From assembly GCA_947095585.1 (NCBI GenBank), contig OX352762.1:115908930-115972929 (forward strand): a stretch of DNA of 64,000 nt, in the 5' to 3' direction. Source of the DNA: Nephrocerus scutellatus. Its lineage: Eukaryota; Arthropoda; Insecta; Diptera; Pipunculidae. Position 1 is the stretch's first letter, and every line of letters starts with the position of its first letter. Of this stretch, positions 35,682 to 47,634 are shown piece after piece. Made by a program: the position numbers and the translations under genes. The notes below the pieces were generated by a model that did not search any database, was not told the origin of the DNA, and worked only from the letters and a program-made list of their open reading frames with translations.

Positions 35682-35806
35682 ACAGCTCTCACAAATGAAT
35701 AATTTGATCGTTAACATTTTCAGAATTGTATGGATTCCTAACATAACGAGCATAAAAATGTTTGTCAAAACAAAAATCCATACGCTTTCCAAAGAGCTCC
35801 ATTTGT
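35682..35806. mobile_element. small inverted-repeat element, copy A
   Basis: The left arm GCTCTCAC...TTGTATGGATTC and the right arm (reverse complement GCTCTTTGGAAAGCGTATGG) are imperfect inverted repeats. The core TGTATGGATTCCTAACATAA recurs at 44815-44836 in copy B (TGTATGGATTCCCAACATAA), so two dispersed copies share ends and core. No coding capacity: MITE-like. Confidence 0.5.
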
Positions 35807-36022
35807 TAATGTAAACTATGTACATGAACAGGCCCTCCACATTTATCCAGTACCTTCTATTCAACTGCTGAAGTGCTGAACTCATTTGACACATGACATT
35901 CCGCCACATACTAAACAGTCAATAAATAATAGTTAAGCTAGTAAACCTATCCATATTCACGCCTCGTTGCGTTCATTTTAATCTTTGGCTGACTGCATTA
36001 ATAATTAAAACAAAATCCTAAA

Positions 36023-36273
36023 ATGTATTTAATGTATACTCTAAATGAAAACGGCGAACGTATTTACACATTAAACGTAAGTAAACATTTTATTGACCTA
36101 CCCAATGTAAAATAAATGCTTTAATTTTACAGAAACGTGCTGAAGATGGTCGCCCAACGTTTTCTGCTCATCCCGCACGTTTTTCGCCAGATGATAAATT
36201 CTCTCGTCAGCGGTTAGTGATCAAGAAACGCTTCGGTCTGCTTCTGACTCAACGCCCTGAGCGAATCTACTAA
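36023..36273 (+). CDS. NOP10: NOP10, H/ACA snoRNP subunit 3, 2 exons
   Basis: CDS is join(36023..36076, 36133..36273), 64 aa, exactly the length of human NOP10. The 56-nt intron has donor GTAAGT and acceptor TTTTACAG and is in phase 0. Exon 1 gives [18 protein letters not shown]. Exon 2 gives [20 protein letters not shown], then [20 protein letters not shown]. The [12 protein letters not shown](F/Y)SR core is the family signature. NOP10 binds the pseudouridine synthase dyskerin/Cbf5 in H/ACA snoRNPs, which modify rRNA in the nucleolus and Cajal bodies. Poly(A) signal ATTAAA at about 36283. The gene ends 84 bp from the oppositely oriented TMEM223. Confidence 0.97.
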
Positions 36274-36325
36274 CGATGTACAATTAAATAATTTTCATTA
36301 AAAGTAGTTTTATAAAAAAAGATTG

Positions 36326-36331
36326 TTTATT
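36326..36331 (-). terminator. poly(A) signal of TMEM223
   Basis: AATAAA on the minus strand, 27 bp beyond the TMEM223 stop and within the 84-bp-plus convergent zone shared with the NOP10 3' UTR. Confidence 0.6.
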
Positions 36332-36357
36332 TTCTTATTTCGAGAATACAATTTTGC

Positions 36358-37134
36358 CTAAAGTCTTCTCCTGAGTCCGGCAGTGTGATCGAATAGCTGA
36401 GAATTTTTGAACTCGCCTCGCATGTCCAGGATGTAAAACAGCGAACAATTTTTCACCTTCAATGGCAACTGACTCCTCGCCATTTGCCTTGATTCCTGTG
36501 CAGATATATTTTTCAGTGGTACGGTCATTATTCGGTTTTTGTTAAATGGCCCATAAGTGACAAAAGCAACGTTTTGACCACCCTTGCATAAAATAAGAAA
36601 TCTGACCGAACGTAATGTGAACATCCATGCGGCAGCCATGATGCCGTAACCTGTAAATAAAAACAAGTTGATATAAAATTTCCTTACCATTTAACCGTAT
36701 ATTTATATACCAATTAAAAAACACAATACTGTTATAGCATTTCTGTATTTGTTCTCGCCCAGATTAATCTTCTGATACCAGGACAATTCTCCACTGGAAT
36801 CTTTATCAATTGGGGCATCTTTTAGAGTTGTGAAGGAAAAATGTGACAAGTATGTCCAAAATATAAACTGGCTCACAGCAAAAATATTAAGTATTTTGTA
36901 AAACTTTGGATTCTCATATTTAAAAAGTATCACATCCTTCGCAACGTTAGTGTTGATATCGTATGCTCGAGTGCAAAAATTCACTGTAGCTTTGTGGGCA
37001 AATTGTTTCTTGTCTGCCTGAGAAACGAAGACATCCTTTAAAGAGTATGCCGCCGATTTTTTAAACAGTCCAAATGATTTAGACCTAACATTATTAAACG
37101 AAAGGCGGATTATATCACTCAAAAAGTTGCTCAT
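36358..37134 (-). CDS. transmembrane protein 223 (TMEM223), mitochondrial, 2 exons
   Basis: CDS is complement(36358..36650, 36711..37134), 238 aa. The 60-nt intron (donor GTATAT, acceptor TTTATTTACAG) splits a Gly codon. The N-terminus is basic and poor in acids (LSFNNVRSKSFGLFKKSA), like a mitochondrial presequence. Membrane segments are expected at about 80-101 (ILNIFAVSQFIFWTYLSHF) and 132-156 (across the splice, LCFLIGYGIMAAAWMF). Then comes the soluble part with LRSVRFLILCKGGQNVAFVT and FNKNRIMTVPL. This order fits TMEM223, an inner-membrane protein linked in vertebrates to complex IV assembly. The frame is intact. It is convergent with NOP10. Confidence 0.88.
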
Positions 37135-38151
37135 AATTACAATAAATAAGCAGAGTATACTGGATGTATAGAAAAAATTGCCGATTTGCTGCGTTCAGCT
37201 GACAGTTGGGAATGTCATCTGCCGCCACTGCATTACTGCAACGATTGATAATATTTATTAACAAATTTAGCTTTATATGATTAATTTAGATTGAACATTG
37301 TTTTATATTTATTTAAATACCCATGTTAAGTTACAATGCCCTAATTTTTAAAAATTTACATATTGTAAAATGTTTCTTGTCACATGTAGTACGCATACGC
37401 ATTTTTCTTTAAATTTTGTACAATACAGTAGCGGGATAATAAAACATTACAAGGAGTATCGATAAAAAAGGTAGAACTCGTATCTGCAAAACATACAAAA
37501 CTAATTACTTAAAAAATTGTCGCTCCTTTTGATAATTTAATTTTATTATTATGTATCATTTTTAAAATATAAACATATAGTTTTTTTTATATATAAGTTA
37601 AATGTCACAAATTAAAACCGTTAACTACGTAACCAACTACACCAACGAATCGTCATTCCAATCAAATATTTAATGAAAACTTATTGACGGCTGTTAAAGT
37701 AAAATAAGCTCCTTTTATAGAAAACATTAAAATACAATGAACAAGCAAAATTACATTTGAGACATCGAAGAAAATTGCTTTGATAATGGTATTGTCAAAT
37801 TTCTTGTCCATTAACCTGGAAATGTATCCACCTGGAGTGTTTGGGGTGAATATAGGCTATATATTAACCCGTTTAGGTCTTTCGTGGCTACAAATTTTGT
37901 AACTAAATAACAAAGTCGACGAAAAACGGTCACGCCATTTACCAGAATCATAATGACTGTGTGCTGTTTTGTGTTATAAATTTCTTATTAATTTAAAAAC
38001 CAACACACGCCTGTGTAGCCACGCTCTAAAGTTACATGTTAAACCGAAAGTGATCTGATCCAAAATGACCAAGTTAAAATCAACATGTAAACGGTGAATT
38101 GGCTGAAAGTTTTCTGAGTTCGGTTAAATTAATGCCTCTTTCGATTAACTA
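37135..38151. other. 5' flank of TMEM223 and spacer
   Basis: A GC-richer patch at 37180-37235 just upstream of the TMEM223 start probably contains its promoter and 5' UTR. No other exon seen. Confidence 0.4.
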
Positions 38152-38356
38152 AAACTATACCCGAAACCATACCCACGGGTAAGCTTCCAACATGACAAGG
38201 TATTCGATGGTTTCGTGGTGGCTTTGCAATAGAACGCCAAACCAAAACCAAATTTGAGAAGAGCAACAATCTTCGCCATATTGCTGAGTCGATTGCAGAC
38301 GGTTACAAAAACTTGCAAATAAAACTCAAAATCAAACCATACCCCGGGTACAGTTT
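38152..38356. mobile_element. TIR element (MITE-like), copy 1, 205 bp
   Basis: The left end reads AAACTATACCCGAAACCATA and the reverse complement of the right end reads AAACTGTACCCGGGGTATGG. That gives about 11-bp terminal inverted repeats with further matching inside. A second, longer copy lies at 46761-47471 with the same ends and interior blocks (CCCACGGGT, AAAATCAAACCATACCCC). No intact ORF: a non-autonomous DNA transposon. Confidence 0.65.
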
Positions 38357-41300
38357 GCAAATAGTGTTATTTTAATTAATGTAAGTTAATTTGCTTGTGG
38401 AATTCTGAAGAAATAAAATTGCCATCGTAGATTGGGAATCGAAAAATATTTTAATTTAAAGAATTTATAAGGAAAACGAAATAAAAATTAATGTTAATAA
38501 AATATTCTTTCTATTAGCTTTATTGTTTTGAAATGAAATGAAATCTCCAGTTTTTTTATTTATTATTATAATTTATCAAATACTAGCTGAAATACCGGGC
38601 CTTGCCAACTCCTAACTGACCACCGTCGCCAACCACACCAACTTTGCCCTTCGGGTTTGCAATTAAGAATTGCCGAAAATAAGCATACAAATTTAGGAAT
38701 TTTAGGACTTTCGTAGAAGGCAATTAAAATGTAAATAAAACAATAAAAGGAAAATATTAAAAAAATTAAAATATTTGTAACGTTAAGGTAACAACGAAGA
38801 GGTATGTATATATGGTATATCGATGGTATAATTGTAAAACAAAAATCACAAAATAAAATAAAAATATTTTCTTAAGTATTTGAACTCAACCAATGTCATA
38901 AAAATGGAGACCGCCAGCGTTAATTCAGCCAAACAATTGTCAAATTTGACTGTCAAATTTGGCGTTCGTTCGGTATTTGGTTGGATTTTGCTGATTTCTG
39001 CCAACGGCTCAAAGCATAGTGGTTGGATTCGCTATTGCGGAGAGTTCGGTCCGGTCCTTGCTTTCGTGTTGGTGATTGAAGTAAATTATATATGAAAATA
39101 TAATTTTAATTGACAACTGCAGTTTAAAAAAATAGAATAAATTTAATTCAAGTGCTTGCATCAAGTTAAGAAATTTGGACAAATCTTTTTATAGAAAATA
39201 AAAAAAGTTTGCTTTCAATAATAAGTTTCGGTATTAACAAATCGCGCCTATAATAAACGTTGACGGACGCAGGTCTAATGTTACCCTTTTACTGGTGATT
39301 TGTGTACACTTTCAATATTGATATTGTTTGGCGTTGGCGGTAAGTCACTGATCTGATCTTTTACAGTGTGTTTATGATTTCTTTAAATGCGATTGCCAAA
39401 TTAACTGTAAGATCCCCTGTAATATGTTCAGCAAATTTTATTGTCGGCTGTTTTGTGAATTTGATTTGTTGTAATGATTGCGATTTGAAATCAACAAGGT
39501 TTTTTGCCGTATGTCGTTAATGCTATATAATCGCTTTGCAAGTTCTTATCTCTAAGTGACAAACAGTACTTACGAATGAAATCCGTCGAAGACTTCCGAC
39601 GGCAAATCTGCAGGGAAAGGTTTGTCCATCCAAATCTTTTCTTTTTTTTTAAATTTAATCCTCAATTCAAGTTGTTTTTAATTTCTGGGATGGGTAGGAT
39701 TATACTGATACTGATTATAAAGCAGCGACCGATTTTTTTTTATAAATAGTTTTACTTCATATGTACAGTAGCATAACGTTAGAGAATATATTCTCTAAAA
39801 AGAAAGACGTTTTATGTTGTCCGTTGTCCCCAAAACCGCTGAAATCTTGACATAAGAACTAGATTATACATTTTTTTATTGTTTGGGCTGGTGGTATAAA
39901 ATAAAAACAACATACATTACTTACTCTTAAATTATCCTGGACGCTTCAGGCTGGATCTAAACCACTCAAATATCCATGTTACGTCCCTAGGGCTTTGCGG
40001 CATTAAAATGACGCACTCTAGCGCTAATTGAGGACCTCACAAGTGCAGCCAGTTTCACAACCTGCCTACTTAACTAAGTAATCCTATTTACCTATGTTGA
40101 TCTACAGATTAGGTCTCAGCTTAACTAAATATTATACTATCAAAAAAAATTTGTCAACCATATCAATAAGTCAGTCAATAAAGTCAGAAAAACGCATTTA
40201 ATGCTTGGGTGAACGCCCAATGTCTGCATGGTCGTTAGTGGGCAAATGCCTAAACGATTTGTTGCTTAGTATAGCATTGGGCAATTTTTTTAATGAGTAT
40301 TTTATGTACCTAAGTTTCAGTTATATAAATTATTATTCTTAATAAAAGGTGCTTTCTCTCATTTCGGTACAAATGTCTGTTTTCAAGCCGCTAACGAGCG
40401 GGCTGTCTCTGCTGTAGGCTTAATTTTTTTGAGCGGGCAATTAAAATTTTGAGCTGTTGCTGCTGTTAATTTTGGTCAGGCTATTTTTTATGTATTAGAG
40501 CTCTCTCTATTTAATCATATGTCAACCAAACATTTCTGAAGCACGTATTTATACAAGTACATATGTATGTATGCATGCATTTGGTGAAAAAATAGTATAT
40601 AAGCTCCCCACCTCTTCCGAATTTTTATATCTATCAAAACTTATCTTTATCTAGTAGCATTGTACTGCATTTTATTTAGTTTCATTATTTAAAACTATTC
40701 TGTTGATTGTATTGCGTTGCAAAAAATTTCTTGACAGAACATCGGCGGCCATTTTGACTGTTCGCAGTATCTGCTCTCTTTGTTTTTCCATTAAATTTTC
40801 ATAAAGAAAATTTTAGTTATTTTAACATTTTTAAGGTAATTTATATTTTTTTTAACATTTTTACTACATTATATCGGTTTTTATTGCCGTCGGAATAATT
40901 GTTGATCCATTTCATATAAAAAGAGTCAACTCGTACATATAGGTATAGGTACGGGTACGGTACGTAAGCAAAGCAATAAACCGCGCCGAACGCACGTTCA
41001 ATGTTATGTTTCATGCTTTTGGTAGCGAAAGTATCTAGCATCTAAGTACATATAAACGAGTTTATCTATTTTTTTTTTAATTCTTAATTCTTCTTCATAA
41101 CATAGATTGTAAAAGTAATTATTTTATTTATATTTTGAAATCTTCAATATGTGAGTAACTCGATTTTTCGCAGCTGGTTACATAAACATTTTATAACCTC
41201 AATTTACTGTGTAAGATACTTAACTTTTAGGTAATTCCCTTAAAACACGTTTTTTTTAATTAAAATTCTAAAATCTTAATGTTAAAACTTAAACATAACC

Positions 41301-43883
41301 TAAACCGAAATAATCGATAATTAGAGCAAAGCATCTCGCTTTGCACGAATACATATAAAGCACGCTGCGGACGCTTGGCGTGCTCTGCTGCGGTGTGGTA
41401 GCCAACGTGTCAACTGATTTGAAATGTTGGTATACTAGCGCTGCGGCAGAGGTACACTCATGTATTTAAGCCCTAATTGATAATGTGTTGGTATAAATGA
41501 GGTGATCTTTTTTATTTGACCTTTTCTTGTTGATATAATTTTTAGTTCTATTAATATTTTTTGAGGTTATGATTTTAACAACAACTATAAACTGGCTATT
41601 TAAAAATAAATGAAAAAATTTTCACATAAAACATGCGAACATGACGCAGCACAATCATACCTACAGAGGTAGGTACAAGTACATGAAATATGTTTTTTGT
41701 CTCTGCAAATTCCGTTAGATACCATGTACTATGTTACTATACAAATAATCATTTGTCTGTTACATCAGGAAATTGTTAATTATTTGCTATGCCATTATAT
41801 CCAAGATGGCGGCATATTCACATGCAAATGCCAGAAAAACTTCTACCGAGAAACTAAACATAACCTTGGTATTTTTGTGTACTTATTACCTAATTAAGAT
41901 AGAATTGGGGTTTCTAAGCCTTAATGTTTCATACAAACTAAATCTGTTTAATTATGAATTTTCGTTGTGGTAAATAAAATTATAAAAGTTGCACATATGC
42001 TCGAAATGCGCCTGCCAAGCGCTCATAACAGTGAGCGAGTAGAGCTAGCTCTTTTCCCCTCTAACATACTACATATAATGCAGACACCGTTCAGTTTTTT
42101 TTGAGCGTTACTTCCTAAATTAAATTAATTTTTTGACCTAAACTTTTATAAATATATCGAACAAAATTTTCATATGCCTTTTTTGAGAAACACATCCATT
42201 TAACAAAGAAAGAAAGAGAGAAACAATTGATTCGTCAGCTTTCTTGCGGCATATACGCCGCCTTGACTACTCGGCGGCCATATTTGCAACTTGGTATTTA
42301 CATATACTCTGTGTTTATGTGCTATGTGCCTAAGAAATTTCTAGATTAGTTTTAGTTTTATTTTATTAAAAAAATACCCAAATGAGCATAAAATAAATAA
42401 ACATGGGTATATACAAGTAATAATTGCAAGCTTAAGCTTTTGCTTGTGACGACGTCATAATACGATATTGAAATGCCATTTAACAATTATGGCGAAACTA
42501 TAGGTTTAGGCTTGGAAAAACATTAAATTTTTTGTTTTTAATTTTTGGATTAAATTTTGGATTAGATGTAAAACTTTAAAAATCACATATTTCAGGAACC
42601 AGTAGATATTTTATGTACATAACAGTCATAAACATATACATATGTACATATCTGGACAGTTTTACTGCATCTGTCAGTGGCGTACACCAAGAAATGCTGC
42701 ATATATATAGGTAAAGCAAAAACATTTCCATACTTGCATTGGTGACTGGTGTACATGCATATCCATTCCTATGCATTGACATTTCAAGCTAAAGCCAGTT
42801 TTTATAAAACTTTTAAGGTTCATACCGTTTTTCTTTATAATATTATTTATCAGCTATAAAAAAAACTAAATAAACTCTTCAATAGTTATTTTACCATAAT
42901 TCTAGTAGCTAGGAATTGTTGAATTAGTTGCTAAGATTCACAGGAATGTTAATATTACGTAAAGCTCTTGAAGCTTTTTGGGATTTCTCGTCGAAGGTAT
43001 ATATAACTACGTACATAATGTTAAAAGGTTTGATTTCATTAACTGGAAACATACTTTTAAGTTTTGGTTATTGGCACATTATTAGTTTAGATGTAACATT
43101 TCCGAGTTCCCAAATTTCCGGTTTTCTCAAATTACGAGAAAATTTCTATTCTTGTTTTTCAATAATTATGTGGTATGCATTCTAAGAAGCTTTTTTAGTT
43201 TTCAAGAGCTTTTCGCTGTGATTTCCGTTTAGTAATATTATTACAAATATTAATGTAAATAAATTATAAAAATAAAAAAAACTAAATGCACTAACATCTA
43301 AGGTCTTCGGCACGATGATCAATTGCAAGTAGAAATGACATTAGTATAGACAGTTTAGGTTATGTGATGTTCTATTCACCCAAATAGTTTGATTAAAAAA
43401 ATGGCGGCAGATCATGGTTTTGTGTTTTATTTACCAAAAAAATCGACAAAAATGTCAATTTTTGGAGTTTACTCCTTAAGAATCGATTTTCATATATAGA
43501 AAAAGAAAAAAATTGCACAAAACAATTTATGGTGAGCGTCATGGGAGCGTTAACAAAAAGTGAATGCGTTAGTTTTTTATATTCCGCGTGTGACGCGTGT
43601 CGCGCGTCGTGTGGGGCGTCGTGTGGCGCGTGTGATGCATAGAAAAGTGGAACTGGTATATTTCGGCTTCTGCTAGTCAGAAATTGGTGAAACTTGTTTT
43701 AAAACAATTGGTTAGCACTCGGGTTGCGATGACGTAATTTGTGACGCGTGTCGTGTGGTGCGTGTTTTACATGAAAAAAGGAGTGAACTTCTGTCACGCG
43801 TAGGAGCTGACACACCTTTTTTGACAGCTACAAATCTAAATATGACCACCATTTTGGTTGAAGTCATTCGTGAATTTAATGTG
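38357..43883. other. 5.5 kb without a recognised gene
   Basis: AT-rich, with several 60-85 aa chance ORFs and no domain on either strand. It could contain introns or regulatory DNA of windei or another gene, but I see no exon with family resemblance. CGCGTGTCG-type tandem text at 43590-43640 and 43740-43765 recurs at about 60020. Confidence 0.4.
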
Positions 43884-44031
43884 AGCTGTATTTTATTTGA
43901 ATTCGAATTGGGAATTACAACACAATTGCACTGTCGAATTCCTTCTTTGGAATTTGAAAACCTGCTGTTTGGCTGGTTTTGGCTGGTTTTGACATTCGAA
44001 TTCGGATTCGGGTTCCAAATAAAATACAGCT
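43884..44031. mobile_element. 148-bp inverted-repeat element
   Basis: The left arm AGCTGTATTTTATTTGAATT is matched by the reverse complement of the right arm (AGCTGTATTTTATTTGGAAC), with inner arms rich in GAATTCGAA. This would form a strong hairpin. The ORFs read through it on both strands (43755-44078 and 43712-44104) are explained by the palindrome and are not genes. Confidence 0.6.
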
Positions 44032-46760
44032 GTTGTATTGTGACTATTGTGTGGTTATTTTCGAGTGTGTGGTTATAAAACTTTGGTCTGTTTTTTTTAT
44101 TCAACCCGAGCGAGCAGTGTACGTCAAAAGTTTACTCGGTGTTTTTTTTTATTAAACCGGGGTAATTTTACTTTGTACTCTGTGTTTTTCATTGTGAAGC
44201 GTGCACGAAACGGTTTATGCACAGTTTCCTACTTTTTACACTGAAATAAATATCAGGGAGAGTAAGAGCGAGTATATTTTTACGCCGTCCAACATTTACT
44301 CGTTGTACTCCGGTTCACTATACTGGGTTGGGTTGAATAAAAAAACAGACCCCTGTGTCTTAAAATTACCAACACAACTACAAAAGCAGATCAAATGTTT
44401 TTGTGTTCCCTAGATTTTTCAAAAAAAGTGATTAGAATTCGATATTAGAAATGATTAAAAGATTTCCGTTTAGTTTTATGTAATTGCGGTAACTAGGTAG
44501 GTTATTGAAAATGTCAACAAAAAATGAAAACCTAATTGTTTAATGAGTTAGTTTTTATGAGCTTTTATGACGAAAGCTATATACGTGCGTAGTGTTAAGT
44601 AGCGAAAGCAACGGTTAATTTGGTACATATGAATATGCATATGTTTTTAAGTACATATTGTTTTGTTGCAAATACCGACGTAGGTGTCATTGTAATGTAC
44701 CTATCTTGTATCATTTGTTCGCCTCCCGCATAATTAAGATAATTAAGAGCGCTCTCCCAATACTAATACTCTCTCTAATCTCTCACAAAAATTAATACTT
44801 AAGACTTACAAGATTGTATGGATTCCCAACATAACTCGCGAAATTATTTTTTCTGTTAAGACCAGAATCCAAACAATCTTGTAAGCCTTATAAGTATTAC
44901 GTTTTGCCATTGTGAGAGCTCTCTAAGAAGAAATCCACGTAAAGAAAAAAACACGAGCTTTAAAGCTTTTTCAACAATAAAATTTATTTGTATTAAATAA
45001 CTGTCAAAATTTCAAGTAATTCATCTTTGAAACTCTTGGAATTATAGTTAATTTATTAAAATAAACTCGCATCTGACGTACAACTTGTAGTCGCAGGTTT
45101 CTCTGCTTGTGCTGTCATGTTAGTGGCATTCGCGGCTGTCATTTTGTATTGAATGCGAAATTATTTATGTAATTTGTTGTTGCTTTGCTAGATTGGGAAA
45201 GTTGGAATGTAGTTGTATAATACTCTTGTTTCCTAATGAAAATGGTAAAATTTTAAAGGAAATCTATATTTTTATTCTTCATTGCTTTAATAGAAGTTAT
45301 TAATACAAATGATGTACGCCATTTTTTGATTCGGTGATTCACTTTTTTAGGGCGTAAGCCGTAACCGTAAGACAAGGCAGAGATGATTCTGTTGATCATA
45401 ACTCGAATAAATCTTTCTTTTAAAGGTTTTAATTGAATCATTTTTTTGAAGAAAAATTGATCTCGGTACTCAATTACCATGAGTGCTGACATTATTCCTA
45501 TAAACACTTGCGCAAAATTTCAAGAGTTACATAAACTTGTTTCTATGTACATATGCGCCATCTGGAAGTTTTTGAGGAAAACGTAAAAGAGCGAAAGAAC
45601 GCAATAGGTATGTATATGTAGCAACGTAGCTAGCACAGAAACCCCGTGCACGTACGTAGACAACATTTGTACATTTCCACTCTCAGTCAGTTCTCTCAGT
45701 GAAGTTAGCTGGGCGCGTTCTGTTTTTGCCGTCGGTGTTTGGCAACAGTGGCTTGTATTAAAATTAAAAAAAATTACTTTTTTTTGAAAAATATTTTTAA
45801 GTCTAAGAGCTATTTGCTATAAGCTATTTGAATATTATATGTTGCTGATTTTCGTAAAAAAAAGTCTGTCTCGTTGTGCTTTGCTAAGATAACGCACGTA
45901 GAATGTTGGGTGTGCATTGACTGTACCAGCAAATGTTTTTGCGCTATGTTTACCTTTCTCGCTCTTTTCCTGCGCGGTTGCTTTTCCTCTCGCACTCTTC
46001 TGTATCTTATTACCGCTTTAGTTTATGTTTTAGCATTTATTTGTATTTTTAATTTATTTTTATGGTATTATTGTTTTACATAATTGTTTATTTTAGTTGG
46101 TATAAAGGGTTAGTTAGAATCTTGGATTATATAATCATTATAACATAATGATCATTACTCATTACTTGGCAACCCAATTTAATTGAAAATAACCGATCGT
46201 TTTAAAAGAATTTTAGATACATATTGGAATTATTAATTATAAATAATTATTAATTGCTCAGATTGATTTAAAAAAACATCGGGTACATTTTTGACAGTAC
46301 TCTGCTTGCTTGGGTTGAAAAAAAGACAGACATGTCTTTTTTTCATTATAAATCTGGCGCAGATTGATTTTTTGGCTGTCAATTTGTTTTCACAAAAAAA
46401 AAAAAACAATTCCCCTTTAACAGGTCTTGATATTTTGGAAGATTTACCGCTCTTTTTACAAACACCGACAACTGATGTCATTTTGTTTGTCAATCATGTC
46501 ATTCGTGTTCGAATCTGAGAAAAAATCAAAGCTCGAGCTTAGGGAAAAAAATAAAAATAGCCTTGACATTGAAAATAAGTGTCAACCTAACCAAAGTCAT
46601 TCCAGGTTCATCAAAACGTAGTAATTAACTCATCTCTGTTCAAGGAAAGACTATTTTTTTGTGCCGCCTTTTTTTTAACTTAATGAAATCTTAACTCGAT
46701 TCTATTCCCGTCATGGAAACGTGGTAATAGATATATTACTTTTGAATAATGTATTTGCAC
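44032..46760. other. non-coding with one MITE; possible promoter patch
   Basis: No exon recognised. A patch at 45680-45755 has two TCAGT initiator-like motifs (CTCAGTCAGTTCTCTCAGTG) followed by GC-richer sequence and could be a transcription start, perhaps of windei, but nothing links it to a splice donor. Confidence 0.3.
44776..44926. mobile_element. small inverted-repeat element, copy B
   Basis: The left arm TCTCACAA...CTTACAAGATTGTATGGATT pairs with the right arm, whose reverse complement reads CTCTCACAATGG...CTTACAAGATTGTTTGGATT. Arms are about 60 bp with a short loop. The core TGTATGGATTCCCAACATAA is shared with copy A at 35682-35806. Confidence 0.65.
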
Positions 46761-47471
46761 AAATCTTACCCGAAACTACACCCACGGGTGAACTGTCAAA
46801 GTGACATAGTTTTCGTGGTAAAGTACCAAACTGCCAGAGTTTTCATAGTAAACGCTGTGGAAATGAAACCGAAACCAAGCTGAGTCAACGAAACCGTCGA
46901 TTGCCGACGTGTAGAAAAGTTACATTTTGTTGAATGAGAAAAAGGCAGAACAGAACAGCACAAATTTGTGAATAATGTCAGATCAAGTTAGAACAGACAA
47001 TTACAGCCATATGTCAAAAATGACGTCATTTTCTATTAACGGATAGTTTATTTTAGTTTTGACTGAGGTGTAAGAGTAATCGTGAAATATAAATTAAAAA
47101 AGAATGGATCTCGATTTTTTTTAACAAATGGTGAAAGTGATTGATAGTGATTCGCAAAGTGGAAATAGTTTTTCAAGTGATACAAGTTCCTGCAACGCCG
47201 AGTAGAAAGCATGATATTTGCAATTACAGCTGATTTTGACATTTCTCACAAATCTGTTCTACCTCAAGAGTAGGTGCAGAAAAACTGTCCAGAGCAGAGT
47301 CATTGAACACAAAGTAGAACAGTCTCAGACAGAAATTTTTCTCATTGAACACGAAAACCTGATATTTTTCTGCTCTGAACTGTTCGAAACAGCCTCATTG
47401 AACAAAATGATTATCTGTTGCATATCTCAGCAAAATGAACACAAAATCAAACCATACCCCAGGTATAGTTT
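46761..47471. mobile_element. TIR element, copy 2, carrying a nested insertion
   Basis: The left end ACCCGAAACTACACCCACGG and right end AAATCAAACCATACCCCAGG match copy 1 at 38152-38356. The middle (46923-47409) is a different inverted-repeat element. Without that insert this copy would be about 220 bp, close to copy 1. Confidence 0.65.
46923..47409. mobile_element. 487-bp inverted-repeat element nested in the TIR element
   Basis: The left end CATTTTGTTGAATGAG and the reverse complement of the right end CATTTTGTTCAATGAG are 16-bp inverted repeats with one mismatch. The motif TCATTGAACA is repeated inside near the right end (about 47302, 47341 and 47394), as subterminal repeats often are in hAT-like elements. 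No ORF with a transposase domain. A clean target duplication is not visible. Confidence 0.6.
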
Positions 47472-47634
47472 ACAAAATCAACGCAAAATTAAATGCCCCC
47501 CTTTCTCTTTCGAAAATAAGTTACAAAAACTTAATGATTCTCTCCTGGTCTTCACGCCATAATTCTCAAAAAATGTTCCTCGAGTCTCTCCCTCCCCCTT
47601 TCTTGTCTCTTTCGCATATCGCTTTTACAAGGAG

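Larger units (their letters stand above)
34631..36022. other. spacer upstream of NOP10
   Basis: Contains a weak minus-strand ORF (35218-35541) and a small inverted-repeat element (35682-35806), listed separately. The NOP10 promoter and 5' UTR should lie in the last few hundred bases; I see no clear core-promoter motif. Confidence 0.4.

Noticed and set aside
38580..38660. TACTAGCTGAAATACCGGGC text as a transposon end
   Set aside because: Reminiscent of known arthropod element ends, but no body, partner repeat or duplication could be found here.
43712..44104. 130-codon minus and 107-codon plus ORFs facing each other
   Set aside because: Both are produced by a 148-bp near-palindrome.
45680..45755. 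Promoter and first exon of windei
   Set aside because: Initiator-like TCAGT motifs exist, but no donor can be linked to the acceptor at 50398 by sequence alone; kept only as a note.
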